Shown: positions 8,556 through 15,778 of the stretch, piece after piece
How positions within the stretch are numbered: the first letter of the stretch is position 1
Layout of the letters: each line of letters starts with the position of its first letter
DNA from: Massilia sp. Mn16-1_5
Lineage (GTDB): Bacteria; Pseudomonadota; Gammaproteobacteria; Burkholderiales; Burkholderiaceae_D
Length of the DNA: 64,000 nucleotides
Assembly (NCBI RefSeq): GCF_004798585.1
Contig: NZ_PPXQ01000012.1
Location: forward strand, 1 to 64,000
Direction of reading: 5' to 3'
The notes under the pieces: generated by a model
Told to the model about the DNA's origin: nothing
What the model saw: the letters and a program-made list of their open reading frames with translations, nothing else
Database searches by the model: none
Program-made: the position numbers and the translations under genes

Positions 8556-9017
8556 TTACGCGGTGTTGTGTTGACGGCGGCGGAACAGCGCCTTGCCGTC
8601 GATGGTGCAGACGTCTTCGCCTTTCTGGTTGGTGGCGACCCAGGTCGAGTACACCACGCCACGGTCCGGCTTCGAAGTCGATGGCTTGACCTCCTTCGTC
8701 ACGTAGCGCACCTTCAGGGTGTCGCCCGCGCGCACCGGCTGCAGCCAGCGCACGCCGTCCAGACCGGGCGAACCCATGCTCGCTTCCTCGCAGCCCATGC
8801 CATCGAGGACGATGCGCATCATCATGGCGCAGGTATGCCAGCCGCTGGCGATCACGCCGCCGTAGATCGACTTCGCCGCCGCTTCCTTATCGATGTGGAA
8901 GGGCTGCGGGTCGAATTGAAGGGCGAAGGCGATGATCTCGTCCTCGTTCACGCTGCGCTCGCCGAGCTCGATTTCCTGGCCCGGCACGAAGTCGTCGAAA
9001 TACCATTGCTTCTTCAT
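8556..9017 (-). CDS. MaoC-family (hot-dog fold) enoyl-CoA hydratase
   Basis: The 153-residue protein has the MaoC/R-hydratase signature 'FALQFDPQPFHID' with the catalytic Asp and His, followed by 'YGGVIASGWHTCAMMMRI'. These enzymes add water to 2-enoyl-CoA. The start ATG overlaps the stop of the upstream acyl-CoA dehydrogenase by four bases, so the two are translationally coupled. Position between dehydrogenases and the ligase supports hydration as the second step of a beta-oxidation-like cycle. No thiolase or hydroxyacyl dehydrogenase is present in the operon, so later steps must come from elsewhere. Confidence 0.88.
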   Translation of the reverse strand: MKKQWYFDDFVPGQEIELGERSVNEDEIIAFALQFDPQPFHIDKEAAAKSIYGGVIASGWHTCAMMMRIVLDGMGCEEASMGSPGLDGVRWLQPVRAGDTLKVRYVTKEVKPSTSKPDRGVVYSTWVATNQKGEDVCTIDGKALFRRRQHNTA

Positions 9018-10159
9018 GCGGCCGCCCTTTCGCTGAAACCCGGCTGCGCCATGAAGCGTGCCAGGTGGTGGTCGCTGTCGCCCAGGGTCAACTCGATCGT
9101 CGCCAGGCGCTTGAAGTAGTGGGCGGCCGGCAGTTCGTCGGTCACGCCCATGCCGCCATGCAGCTGCACCGCCTGCTGACCGACGTAGCGCGCGGCCTGG
9201 TTGATGCGGTACTTGGCGGCCGAGACGGCGCGGCGGCGCTCGTTCGCATCGTTCGAGGCCAGCTTGACGGCCGCCAGCAGCGCCATCGAGCGCGCCTGCT
9301 CAAGGTGGATATACATGTCGGCCATGCGGTGCTGCAGGGCCTGGAACTTGCCGATCGGGGCGCCGAACTGCTGGCGCGTCTTGAGGTATTCCAGGGTGGC
9401 TTCGAAGATGGCTTCCATCGCGCCCAGCGCTTCGGCGCACAGCAGGCCGGCGCCGTAGTCGAGGGCGGCGTCGAGGATGCTTGCGCCCTTGCCTTCTTCA
9501 CCCAGCAGGGCCGCGCGGGGCACCTGTACATTCTCGAAGCGCAGGTCGGCGGCGCGCTGGCCGTCCAGGGTGCGGTAGCCGATGACGGTAAGACCGGCGC
9601 TATCGACCGGCAGCACGAACAGCGAGACGCCGTCCTGGCCGCGCTGCTCACCGCCCGTGCGCGCGGAGACAATCAGCATGCCCGCTTCGGCGCCGTGGAT
9701 CACGACCTTCTTCTCGCCGTTGAGGATCCAGCCGTCGCCATTCGCTTCGGCGCGGGTGGCGATGTCGAACATGTCGTGGCGCGACTGGCGTTCGCCCAGC
9801 GCGCAGGCCAGCCTCAAGCCGCCGCCTGCGACCTGCTCCAGCAAGTCGCCGCGCCCGCCCGCCAGGCGCAGGAATTCGGCTCCCAGCACGGTGGCGAAGT
9901 ACGGCTCGACGACCAGGCCGCGGCCCAGTTCCTGCATGACGACGAACATGTCGACCGCATTGCCGTTGAAGCCGCCCGATTCCTCGGGCACCGGCAGCGC
10001 CGTCATGCCCAGTTCGGCCAGCGTGGCCCACGCCTCGTTTGATGTCCCCTGATCGGAATGGATGATCGCTCGGCGCGCCTCGAAACCGTAATCGCGGCCG
10101 ATCCAGCGTTTCAATGCATCCGCGAACTGGAGCTGCTCGGAAGTGAAGTTGAAGTCCAT
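9014..10159 (-). CDS. Acyl-CoA dehydrogenase, second subunit type
   Basis: The 381-residue protein has the full acyl-CoA dehydrogenase fold, with 'NGEKKVVIHGAEAGMLIVSA' in the beta domain and 'QQFGAPIGKFQALQHRMADM' and 'QLHGGMGVTDELP' in the helical C-terminal domain. The usual C-terminal catalytic-Glu motif (YEGT-like) is absent; the end reads 'ATIELTLGDSDHHLARFM'. That loss is common in the partner subunit of two-gene, heteromeric acyl-CoA dehydrogenases that act on steroid- or isoprenoid-like side chains. It overlaps maoC by four bases and follows the first dehydrogenase by nine. I infer an alpha2beta2 enzyme with the product of the upstream gene. Confidence 0.85.
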   Translation of the reverse strand: MDFNFTSEQLQFADALKRWIGRDYGFEARRAIIHSDQGTSNEAWATLAELGMTALPVPEESGGFNGNAVDMFVVMQELGRGLVVEPYFATVLGAEFLRLAGGRGDLLEQVAGGGLRLACALGERQSRHDMFDIATRAEANGDGWILNGEKKVVIHGAEAGMLIVSARTGGEQRGQDGVSLFVLPVDSAGLTVIGYRTLDGQRAADLRFENVQVPRAALLGEEGKGASILDAALDYGAGLLCAEALGAMEAIFEATLEYLKTRQQFGAPIGKFQALQHRMADMYIHLEQARSMALLAAVKLASNDANERRRAVSAAKYRINQAARYVGQQAVQLHGGMGVTDELPAAHYFKRLATIELTLGDSDHHLARFMAQPGFSERAAA

Positions 10160-10168
10160 GCCGTCTCC

Positions 10169-11359
10169 TTACAGGCCCAGGATCATCTGGGTGATGATGT
10201 TGCGTTGGATCTCGTTCGAGCCGCCGTAGATGGAGGTCTTGCGATAGTTGAAGTAGTGCGAGAGCAGCGGCGCCGCATCGTCGTCGTCGGCCAGGGAATG
10301 CTCCGTTTCGCCTTCCAGGTAGGCCGGATCGAAAGGCAGCGCCATCGGGCCCACCGCTTCGACCATCAGTTCCGACAGCTGCTGCTGGATGTCGGTACCG
10401 CGCACCTTCAGCACCGAGGCTTCGGGCCCCGGGCCCTTGTCGGCGCGCGAGAGCACGCGCAGCACGGTCATTTCCAGCGCCATCAGTTCGATTTCCAGCG
10501 CGGCCAGCTTGGCACCGAACAGCGAGTCGTCGATCAGGGGCTTGCCGTTCTTCTGTTCGCGCGCGGCCAGGCCCTTGAGGAAGGCCAGTTCGCGCTTGCT
10601 GCGGCCGACGGCGGCAATGCCCGTGCGCTCGTGGCCGAGCAGGTATTTGGCATAGGTCCAGCCCTTGTTTTCCTGGCCGATCAGGTTCGCCACAGGCACG
10701 CGCACGTTGTCGAAGAAGACTTCGTTCACTTCATGGTCTTCGTCCAGCATGATGATCGGGCGGACCGTGATTCCAGGGCTGTGCATATCAATTAAGAGGA
10801 ACGAGATGCCCTCCTGCTTCCTCACGCCGGTGTCGGTGCGCACCAGGCAGAAGATCATGTCGGCGTGCTGCGCCAGCGTGGTCCAGGTCTTCTGGCCGTT
10901 GACGATGTAGTGGTCGCCGTCACGAACGGCGGTCGTCTTGAGCGAAGCGAGGTCGGAGCCGGCGCCCGGTTCCGAATAGCCCTGGCACCACCAGTCCTCG
11001 CAGGACAGGATGCGCGGCAGGTAATAGGCTTTTTGCTCGACGTTGCCGAAGGCCATGATGACCGGGGCGACCATGTTGACGCCGAAAGGCAGGATCTGGG
11101 GCGTGCCGGCGCGCGCGCATTCTTCATCGAAGATGTGGCGCTGCACGGCCGTCCAGCCCGGACCGCCGAACTCGACCGGCCAGCCGGGCGCGACCCAGCC
11201 CTTCTGCGCCAAAATCTTGTGCCAGCGTACGCTGTCTTCCTTGGAGAGGCGCAGGTGGCTGCGCACCTTGTGCTGCAGATCCGCAGGCAAGGCCTCGGCC
11301 AGGAAGGCCCGCACTTCATCGCGAAATGCCAGGTCTTCGTCGGTGTAATTCAGGTCCAT
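10169..11359 (-). CDS. Acyl-CoA dehydrogenase, first subunit
   Basis: The 396-residue FAD enzyme carries 'CQGYSEPGAGSDLASLKTTA' in the substrate/FAD region and ends with 'SIYGGSNEIQRNIITQMILG'. The YGGS segment replaces the YEGT catalytic Glu of medium-chain enzymes; in such proteins the base is often the Glu in the 'LLGHERTGIA' helix, as in isovaleryl-CoA-type enzymes. It is the first gene of the leftward operon with a second dehydrogenase, MaoC hydratase and acyl-CoA ligase. It probably oxidises the CoA ester made by the ligase. The promoter region upstream carries a REPIN-like palindrome at 11474-11584. Confidence 0.88.
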   Translation of the reverse strand: MDLNYTDEDLAFRDEVRAFLAEALPADLQHKVRSHLRLSKEDSVRWHKILAQKGWVAPGWPVEFGGPGWTAVQRHIFDEECARAGTPQILPFGVNMVAPVIMAFGNVEQKAYYLPRILSCEDWWCQGYSEPGAGSDLASLKTTAVRDGDHYIVNGQKTWTTLAQHADMIFCLVRTDTGVRKQEGISFLLIDMHSPGITVRPIIMLDEDHEVNEVFFDNVRVPVANLIGQENKGWTYAKYLLGHERTGIAAVGRSKRELAFLKGLAAREQKNGKPLIDDSLFGAKLAALEIELMALEMTVLRVLSRADKGPGPEASVLKVRGTDIQQQLSELMVEAVGPMALPFDPAYLEGETEHSLADDDDAAPLLSHYFNYRKTSIYGGSNEIQRNIITQMILGL

Positions 11360-11473
11360 TCGGTCTCCTCGTTATTCGTCGCGCCGGGCGAAAAAGCACG
11401 ATCGTTCTGCAATGATTCTAACCGAAAAGCTGAAGTGTTTTGCAAATAAAATATCCAGGCGCGGGTTTTGTTT

Positions 11474-11584
11474 GTAGGGTGGGCATTCATGCCCACGCGG
11501 TCGCGCGTAGGCATATCGAAACGCCATTTGCATACGGTGCGGCATGCACGGGTACGACCGCGTGGGCATAAATGCCCACCCTAC
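11474..11584. repeat. REPIN-like inverted pair of 30-nt palindromic units
   Basis: The unit at 11474-11503 begins GTAGGGTGGGCAT and ends ATGCCCACGCGGTCG; its reverse complement lies at 11555-11584 with two central mismatches. Each unit is itself partly palindromic (GGGCAT..ATGCCC). The 51-base spacer is not coding. This is the layout of a REP doublet (REPIN), which is usually mobilised by a RAYT transposase; none is in the window. Confidence 0.7.
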
Positions 11585-11594
11585 GTTACGGACG

Positions 11595-11623
11595 AAAAAA
11601 AAGCTCCCGAAGGAGCTTTTTTT
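11595..11623 (-). terminator. Rho-independent terminator of prc
   Basis: GCTCC-CGAA-GGAGC (11603-11616) is flanked by eight As and seven Ts, so it works in both directions. It lies just beyond the stop of the leftward protease gene at 11642. Confidence 0.85.
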
Positions 11624-11641
11624 CGAGCAAGACTGACCGGA

Positions 11642-13891
11642 TCAGTTCCCGCGACCCGGCACCATGTACGGCATCGTGCGCGAAGCCATGCGGGTATCGG
11701 TCTTGAGCATGCCCGCCTCATCCGCCAGGATGTGGGCGGCTTCCTGCAACAGCACGTCCTTGGCATCCTTGGCCGCCTTTTCGGCCGCGATCTCGGCCGA
11801 CAGGGCGCGCTCGTCGGCCTGCAGGCCGTCGTCGCGCTGGAGCGAGTTGCGCGAGGCGACCACGGTCTTGGCCGGACGGGTCGGCTCCGGCACCTTGCTG
11901 CGCGCTTCCTTGCCGCCCGGGGCCGCTGCCGGCTCGTCCGGGACGGTCGCGCCCTTGCCTGCGGCGAGGCGCGCTTCGCGCATCTTGGCACGCGCGTCCT
12001 GGGCGTCGCGTTCCTTGCGGCGCACGGCTTCGTTCAGCGAGATCGCGTTTTCCTTGCGCAGCTTGATCACCTCGGCGATGTCTTCGCGCAGGTCCATGAT
12101 GTCGCGGTCCTTGGCGATGCGGGCTTCGTGGCGCTTCTGCAGCGGCGCCACCAGTTCCTTCAGGTCGCCCGACGGCACGTAATTGGCCGGCTTGATCGAG
12201 ACCCAGGGCAGCGCATTGTCGAACGAGGACTCGCCGAACATGTCCGGATCGGTCGTCACCGGCAGCTTGATGTCGGGCGTGACGCCGCGCAGCTGGGTGG
12301 TGCCGCCGTTGATGCGGAAGAACTGGGCGATCGTCATCTTCAGTTCGCCATAGCGCACCTTGTCCGACTGCGAGAAGCGGTCGAGGTCGATCAGGGTCTG
12401 GACCGTGCCCTTGCCGAAGCTCGGCTCGCCGATCACGAGGCCGCGGCCGTAGTCCTGGATCGCGGCGGCGAAGATTTCGGAAGCCGAGGCCGAGCCGCGG
12501 TTGATCAGGACGCCCATCGGACCGTCCCAGGCCAGGCCCGGCACCGTATCGCTCTCGACTTCGACGCGGCCTTCGGCCGTGCGCTGCTGCACCACCGGGC
12601 CCTTGTCGATGAAGAGACCGGTCAGTTCGACCGCTTCCACCAGCGAGCCGCCGCCGTTGTTGCGCAGGTCGATCAGGACGTTGTCGACCTTGTCCTTTTT
12701 GAGCTCGCCCAGGATGCGGGCGACGTCGCGGGTGGCGCTCTTGAAGTCCTTGTCGCCCTTGCGGCGCGCCTCGAAGTCCTGGTAGAAGGTCGGCAGCGAG
12801 ATGATGCCGATGCGGCGCGTCACGCCGCCATCCTTGACCTGGATGATCGACTTCTTGGCGGCCTGCTCTTCCATGCTGATTTTCTTGCGCACCATCGAGA
12901 CGGTGACGTGCTTGGCGTCGACACCGGCATCGCCCGGGATCACGTCCAGGCGCACGGTGGAACCCTTCTCGCCGCGCACCAGCTGCACGACGTCGTCGAT
13001 GCGCCAGCCGAGCACGTCGGTGAACGGGCCGTTGCCTTGCGCCACGCCGACGATGCGGTCGCCAACCTTCAATTTGCCGGATTTATCCGCCGGGCTGCCC
13101 GGCACGATTTCGCGGATCACCGTGTAGTCGTCGCGCGACTGCAGCACGGCGCCAATGCCCTCGAGCGAGAGGCGCATCGCGATGTCGAAGTTGTCGGCCG
13201 AGCGCGGGCCCAGGTAGTTGGTGTGCGGCTCGATCGCGGTGGCGTACGCGTTCATGAACATCTGGAACACGTCTTCGTTGTTCAGCTTCTTCATGCGCCC
13301 GATGTAGTTCTCGTAGCGCTTGTCGAGCGTCTCGCGGATCGCCTTTTCTTCCTTGCCGGCCAGTTTGAGGCGCAGCCAGTCATTCTTGACGCGCTTCCTC
13401 CACAGGTCGCGGATCTCGTCCTCGCTCTTGGCCCACGGCGCTTTTTCGCGGTCGAGCTGGAGGGTCTCGTCCACGGTAAAGTCGAGCTTGGTCTTGAGCA
13501 GGCTGCGCGCATAATTCATGCGGTCGGCAAAGCGCTGCTGGTAGAGGTTGTAGATCGTGAACGGCGGGTTCAGGTCTTCGTTGTTGATCGCGTCGTCGAG
13601 CTTGGTACGCAGCGGGGCGAAGCGGTCGATGTCGGCCTGGGTGAAGTAGAGCTTTTCGCTGTCGAGCGTCTGGAAGTAGTTGTCGAAGATCTTTTCCGAC
13701 ATGGCGTCGTCGAGCGGGGTCGCCTTGTAGTGGTAGCGGCCCAGCACGCGCGAGGCCCACAACGCGGCTTGCGTCTGTGCGGCGACAGGCTTCATCTGGG
13801 TGGACGCGACTTTTTCCGGCTGGGCAACGACGGCGTGCGTGGACACGGCGCAGGCTGCAGCCAGGGCAAGGATCAACATCTGCTTCTTCAT
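11642..13891 (-). CDS. prc: Carboxy-terminal processing protease (Prc/Tsp, S41A)
   Basis: The 749-residue protein matches the long Tsp/Prc type. It has a signal peptide (cleavage near AVVA-QPEK), an N-terminal helical domain, a PDZ domain around residues 255-335 ('GSPADKSGKLKVGDRIVGVA'), and the S41 catalytic core. The catalytic Ser lies in GSASASE (Ser467/469/471 are candidates) and the general-base Lys is K494 in 'EPSFGKGTVQ'. A C-terminal DUF3340-like helical part follows. In the periplasm this enzyme degrades tagged proteins and trims or removes cell-wall hydrolases such as MepS in other species. It is monocistronic with a strong terminator. Confidence 0.92.
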   Translation of the reverse strand: MKKQMLILALAAACAVSTHAVVAQPEKVASTQMKPVAAQTQAALWASRVLGRYHYKATPLDDAMSEKIFDNYFQTLDSEKLYFTQADIDRFAPLRTKLDDAINNEDLNPPFTIYNLYQQRFADRMNYARSLLKTKLDFTVDETLQLDREKAPWAKSEDEIRDLWRKRVKNDWLRLKLAGKEEKAIRETLDKRYENYIGRMKKLNNEDVFQMFMNAYATAIEPHTNYLGPRSADNFDIAMRLSLEGIGAVLQSRDDYTVIREIVPGSPADKSGKLKVGDRIVGVAQGNGPFTDVLGWRIDDVVQLVRGEKGSTVRLDVIPGDAGVDAKHVTVSMVRKKISMEEQAAKKSIIQVKDGGVTRRIGIISLPTFYQDFEARRKGDKDFKSATRDVARILGELKKDKVDNVLIDLRNNGGGSLVEAVELTGLFIDKGPVVQQRTAEGRVEVESDTVPGLAWDGPMGVLINRGSASASEIFAAAIQDYGRGLVIGEPSFGKGTVQTLIDLDRFSQSDKVRYGELKMTIAQFFRINGGTTQLRGVTPDIKLPVTTDPDMFGESSFDNALPWVSIKPANYVPSGDLKELVAPLQKRHEARIAKDRDIMDLREDIAEVIKLRKENAISLNEAVRRKERDAQDARAKMREARLAAGKGATVPDEPAAAPGGKEARSKVPEPTRPAKTVVASRNSLQRDDGLQADERALSAEIAAEKAAKDAKDVLLQEAAHILADEAGMLKTDTRMASRTMPYMVPGRGN

Positions 13892-14043
13892 GTATTCGTT
13901 CTCCGAATTTTTGAGTTACCGCTTGCGCCGGATACTAAAGGTATCGACGGCGCGCGAACCCATTCTACAGGAACGGCGGCGCGCGTCGAGTCGGCTTGTC
14001 CCATGCATACGCCATCGATTAAGGTTGGCTTAAGGGGAGATGG

Positions 14044-14592
14044 TCAGCCTCTCATCGCCTGCAGTAGCTGGGCGTGCCAGATCCACAAGGCGCCGCCCGC
14101 GCCCAGCACCAGCAGCCAGGGCCAGGAGCGTGCCGCCAGGCGCCAGTCCACCGGGGATGGCCAGAACGACAGGAATTGGGGCGCCAGCAAGACCGCGATC
14201 AGCAGATCCAGCGGCGCAAAGTGCCAGCCGGGCCCGGTACGCCAGGCGGCGACGGCAAACGGGACCAGCAGGATCAGGAGCGGCGCCAGCGCGGCCGGGG
14301 CGGCGTTGTACCAGCGCAGGTTGGCGAAGGTGACGGAACCGAGTTCCCAGACCTTGCCTTTACGGCGGGGAAACAGACTGATATTGGTCGGCTCGGCATT
14401 GGTCAGCAGGCCGACGCCGAAGTGGGCCAGCTCGTGGCACAGGGTGCCCGGAGCCGTCAGCAGGAAAAACGCGGGATGGGCGCCGGACAGGATCCAGAAC
14501 AGGAAGGCCGTCGCGATCGACGGCACCAGATATAACAGGATGTCGCCATGGCTGCACAGCAAGGCAGGCATGTACGTGGTACACGCGGGCAC
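14044..14592 (-). CDS. Membrane protein with HExxH motif (M50-like)
   Basis: The 182-residue protein has about five membrane segments. Within the second is 'APGTLCHELAHFGVGLLTNA', an HExxH zinc-binding motif as in M50-type intramembrane metalloproteases; no classical NPDG motif is evident further on, so catalytic activity is not assured. The start at 14592 lies 12 bases after the thymidine kinase stop, so the gene is probably co-transcribed with tdk. The true start could be a few codons inside (Met8). Similar short proteins are annotated as M50-family peptidases in related bacteria; I do not know a substrate. Confidence 0.65.
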   Translation of the reverse strand: MPACTTYMPALLCSHGDILLYLVPSIATAFLFWILSGAHPAFFLLTAPGTLCHELAHFGVGLLTNAEPTNISLFPRRKGKVWELGSVTFANLRWYNAAPAALAPLLILLVPFAVAAWRTGPGWHFAPLDLLIAVLLAPQFLSFWPSPVDWRLAARSWPWLLVLGAGGALWIWHAQLLQAMRG

Positions 14593-14604
14593 GGCGTCTC
14601 GACT

Positions 14605-15156
14605 TTATTGCGCGTAGAAGCAGCGGCCGCAGGCCTGGCGGTAGCTTTCGTTGCCGCCAATGCTGACCTGCTCGCCTTCGCGGATGCGGCGCCCGGCTTC
14701 GTCGACGCGCACGTTCATGGTCGCCTTCTTGCCGCAGGTGCAGATGTTCTTGATTTCCTCGATGTCGTCGGCCAGCGCCAGCAGGTAGGCCGAACCGGGG
14801 AAAGGATCGCCGCGGAAATCGCTGCGCAGGCCGTAGCAGATGACGGGCACGCCCTTCACCTGGGCCAGCTGGTGCAGCTGCTGCACCTGTTCCTTGGTGA
14901 GGAACTGGGCCTCATCGACCAGCACGCAGGACACCTTCGGCGCCGACGCCAGGAAGTTGGTGCCGCCATCGAAGGTATCGACCTGGCGCTGCGGACCGAG
15001 GCGCGAGGTGATCAGGCCGACGCCGTAGCGGTCGTCGATCACGGCCGTGTAGAGCTTGACCTGCTGGCCCTGCTCTTCATAGTTGTGCGCCACCTGCAGC
15101 AGTGCCGTCGATTTGCCGGCGTTCATCGCCGAATACCTGAAATAGAGTTTTGCCAC
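14605..15156 (-). CDS. tdk: Thymidine kinase (type II, zinc-containing)
   Basis: The 183-residue enzyme phosphorylates thymidine to dTMP with ATP. The P-loop 'SAMNAGKSTALL' is at residues 9-20, the Walker-B-like 'CVLVDEAQFL' holds the catalytic Glu, and the zinc-binding cysteines are in 'CTCGKKA' and near the end in 'ACGRCFYAQ'. Length equals the usual E. coli-type Tdk within about 20 residues. It is the first gene of a pair with the HExxH membrane protein. Nothing in the sequence suggests loss of function. Confidence 0.93.
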   Translation of the reverse strand: MAKLYFRYSAMNAGKSTALLQVAHNYEEQGQQVKLYTAVIDDRYGVGLITSRLGPQRQVDTFDGGTNFLASAPKVSCVLVDEAQFLTKEQVQQLHQLAQVKGVPVICYGLRSDFRGDPFPGSAYLLALADDIEEIKNICTCGKKATMNVRVDEAGRRIREGEQVSIGGNESYRQACGRCFYAQ

Positions 15157-15220
15157 TGCCCTGCCCGTACGCCAATGTGAATCAGGAAATTATAGCAAGG
15201 CAGGCAGTGGCCGCGCCAGC

Positions 15221-15778
15221 TCAGCCGTTGACCAGCTTTGCCGGATTCCCGACAACGGTCGCGCCCGCCGGCACGTCGCGCGTCACCACGCTGCCGGCGC
15301 CGACGATGGCATCGTCGCCGATCGTCACGCCCGGCAGGATGATGGCGCCGCCGCCGATCCAGACGTTCTTGCCGATCGTCACGGGAACGCCCTGCTCCAG
15401 GCCGCTGCGCCGCAATGCCGGGTCGCGCGGATGGTCGGCCGTGTAGATCTGCACGGCCGGGCCGATGCGGGTGTCGTCGCCGATGGTAACGAGCGCCGTG
15501 TCGAGGATCACGCAGTTGTAGTTCATGAAGACGTTGGCGCCGACGCGGATGTTGAAGCCGTAGTCGCAGTAGAAAGGCGGACGCAGCATCGCATGCTCGC
15601 CAACCGCGCCGAGCCGTTCCTGCAGCAGTCGATGCCAGACGGGCGCCGGCTCGCCCATGGCCGCGTTGTAGCGCGCCAGCCAGGCGGCGCAGGCTTCCAG
15701 TTCGACCTGCAGCTCGGGTGCGCTGGGGTGGTACAGCTCACCCGCCAGCATCTTGTCTTTCTCGCTTTTCGTCATCAC
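15221..15778 (-). CDS. Sugar O-acetyltransferase (maltose acetyltransferase/NodL type)
   Basis: The 185-residue protein starts with the Maa-type 'SEKDKMLAGELYHPSAPEL' segment and continues into the left-handed beta-helix of hexapeptide acetyltransferases ('IGPAVQIYTADHPRDP', 'IGKNVWIGGGAIILPGVTIG', 'VGAGSVVTRDVPAGATVVGN'). The catalytic His is in 'TADHPRD'. It transfers acetyl from acetyl-CoA to a sugar hydroxyl. Its ATG overlaps the stop of the upstream acylase gene by four bases, suggesting coupling, though the functional link between the two is unclear. Two adjacent ATGs make the exact start uncertain by one codon. Confidence 0.9.
   Translation of the reverse strand: MMTKSEKDKMLAGELYHPSAPELQVELEACAAWLARYNAAMGEPAPVWHRLLQERLGAVGEHAMLRPPFYCDYGFNIRVGANVFMNYNCVILDTALVTIGDDTRIGPAVQIYTADHPRDPALRRSGLEQGVPVTIGKNVWIGGGAIILPGVTIGDDAIVGAGSVVTRDVPAGATVVGNPAKLVNG

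Noticed and set aside
11468..14617. A 1049-codon open frame on the plus strand across prc and beyond
   Set aside because: It runs through the REPIN, the terminator and the antisense of Prc; the minus strand has a complete protease with signal peptide.
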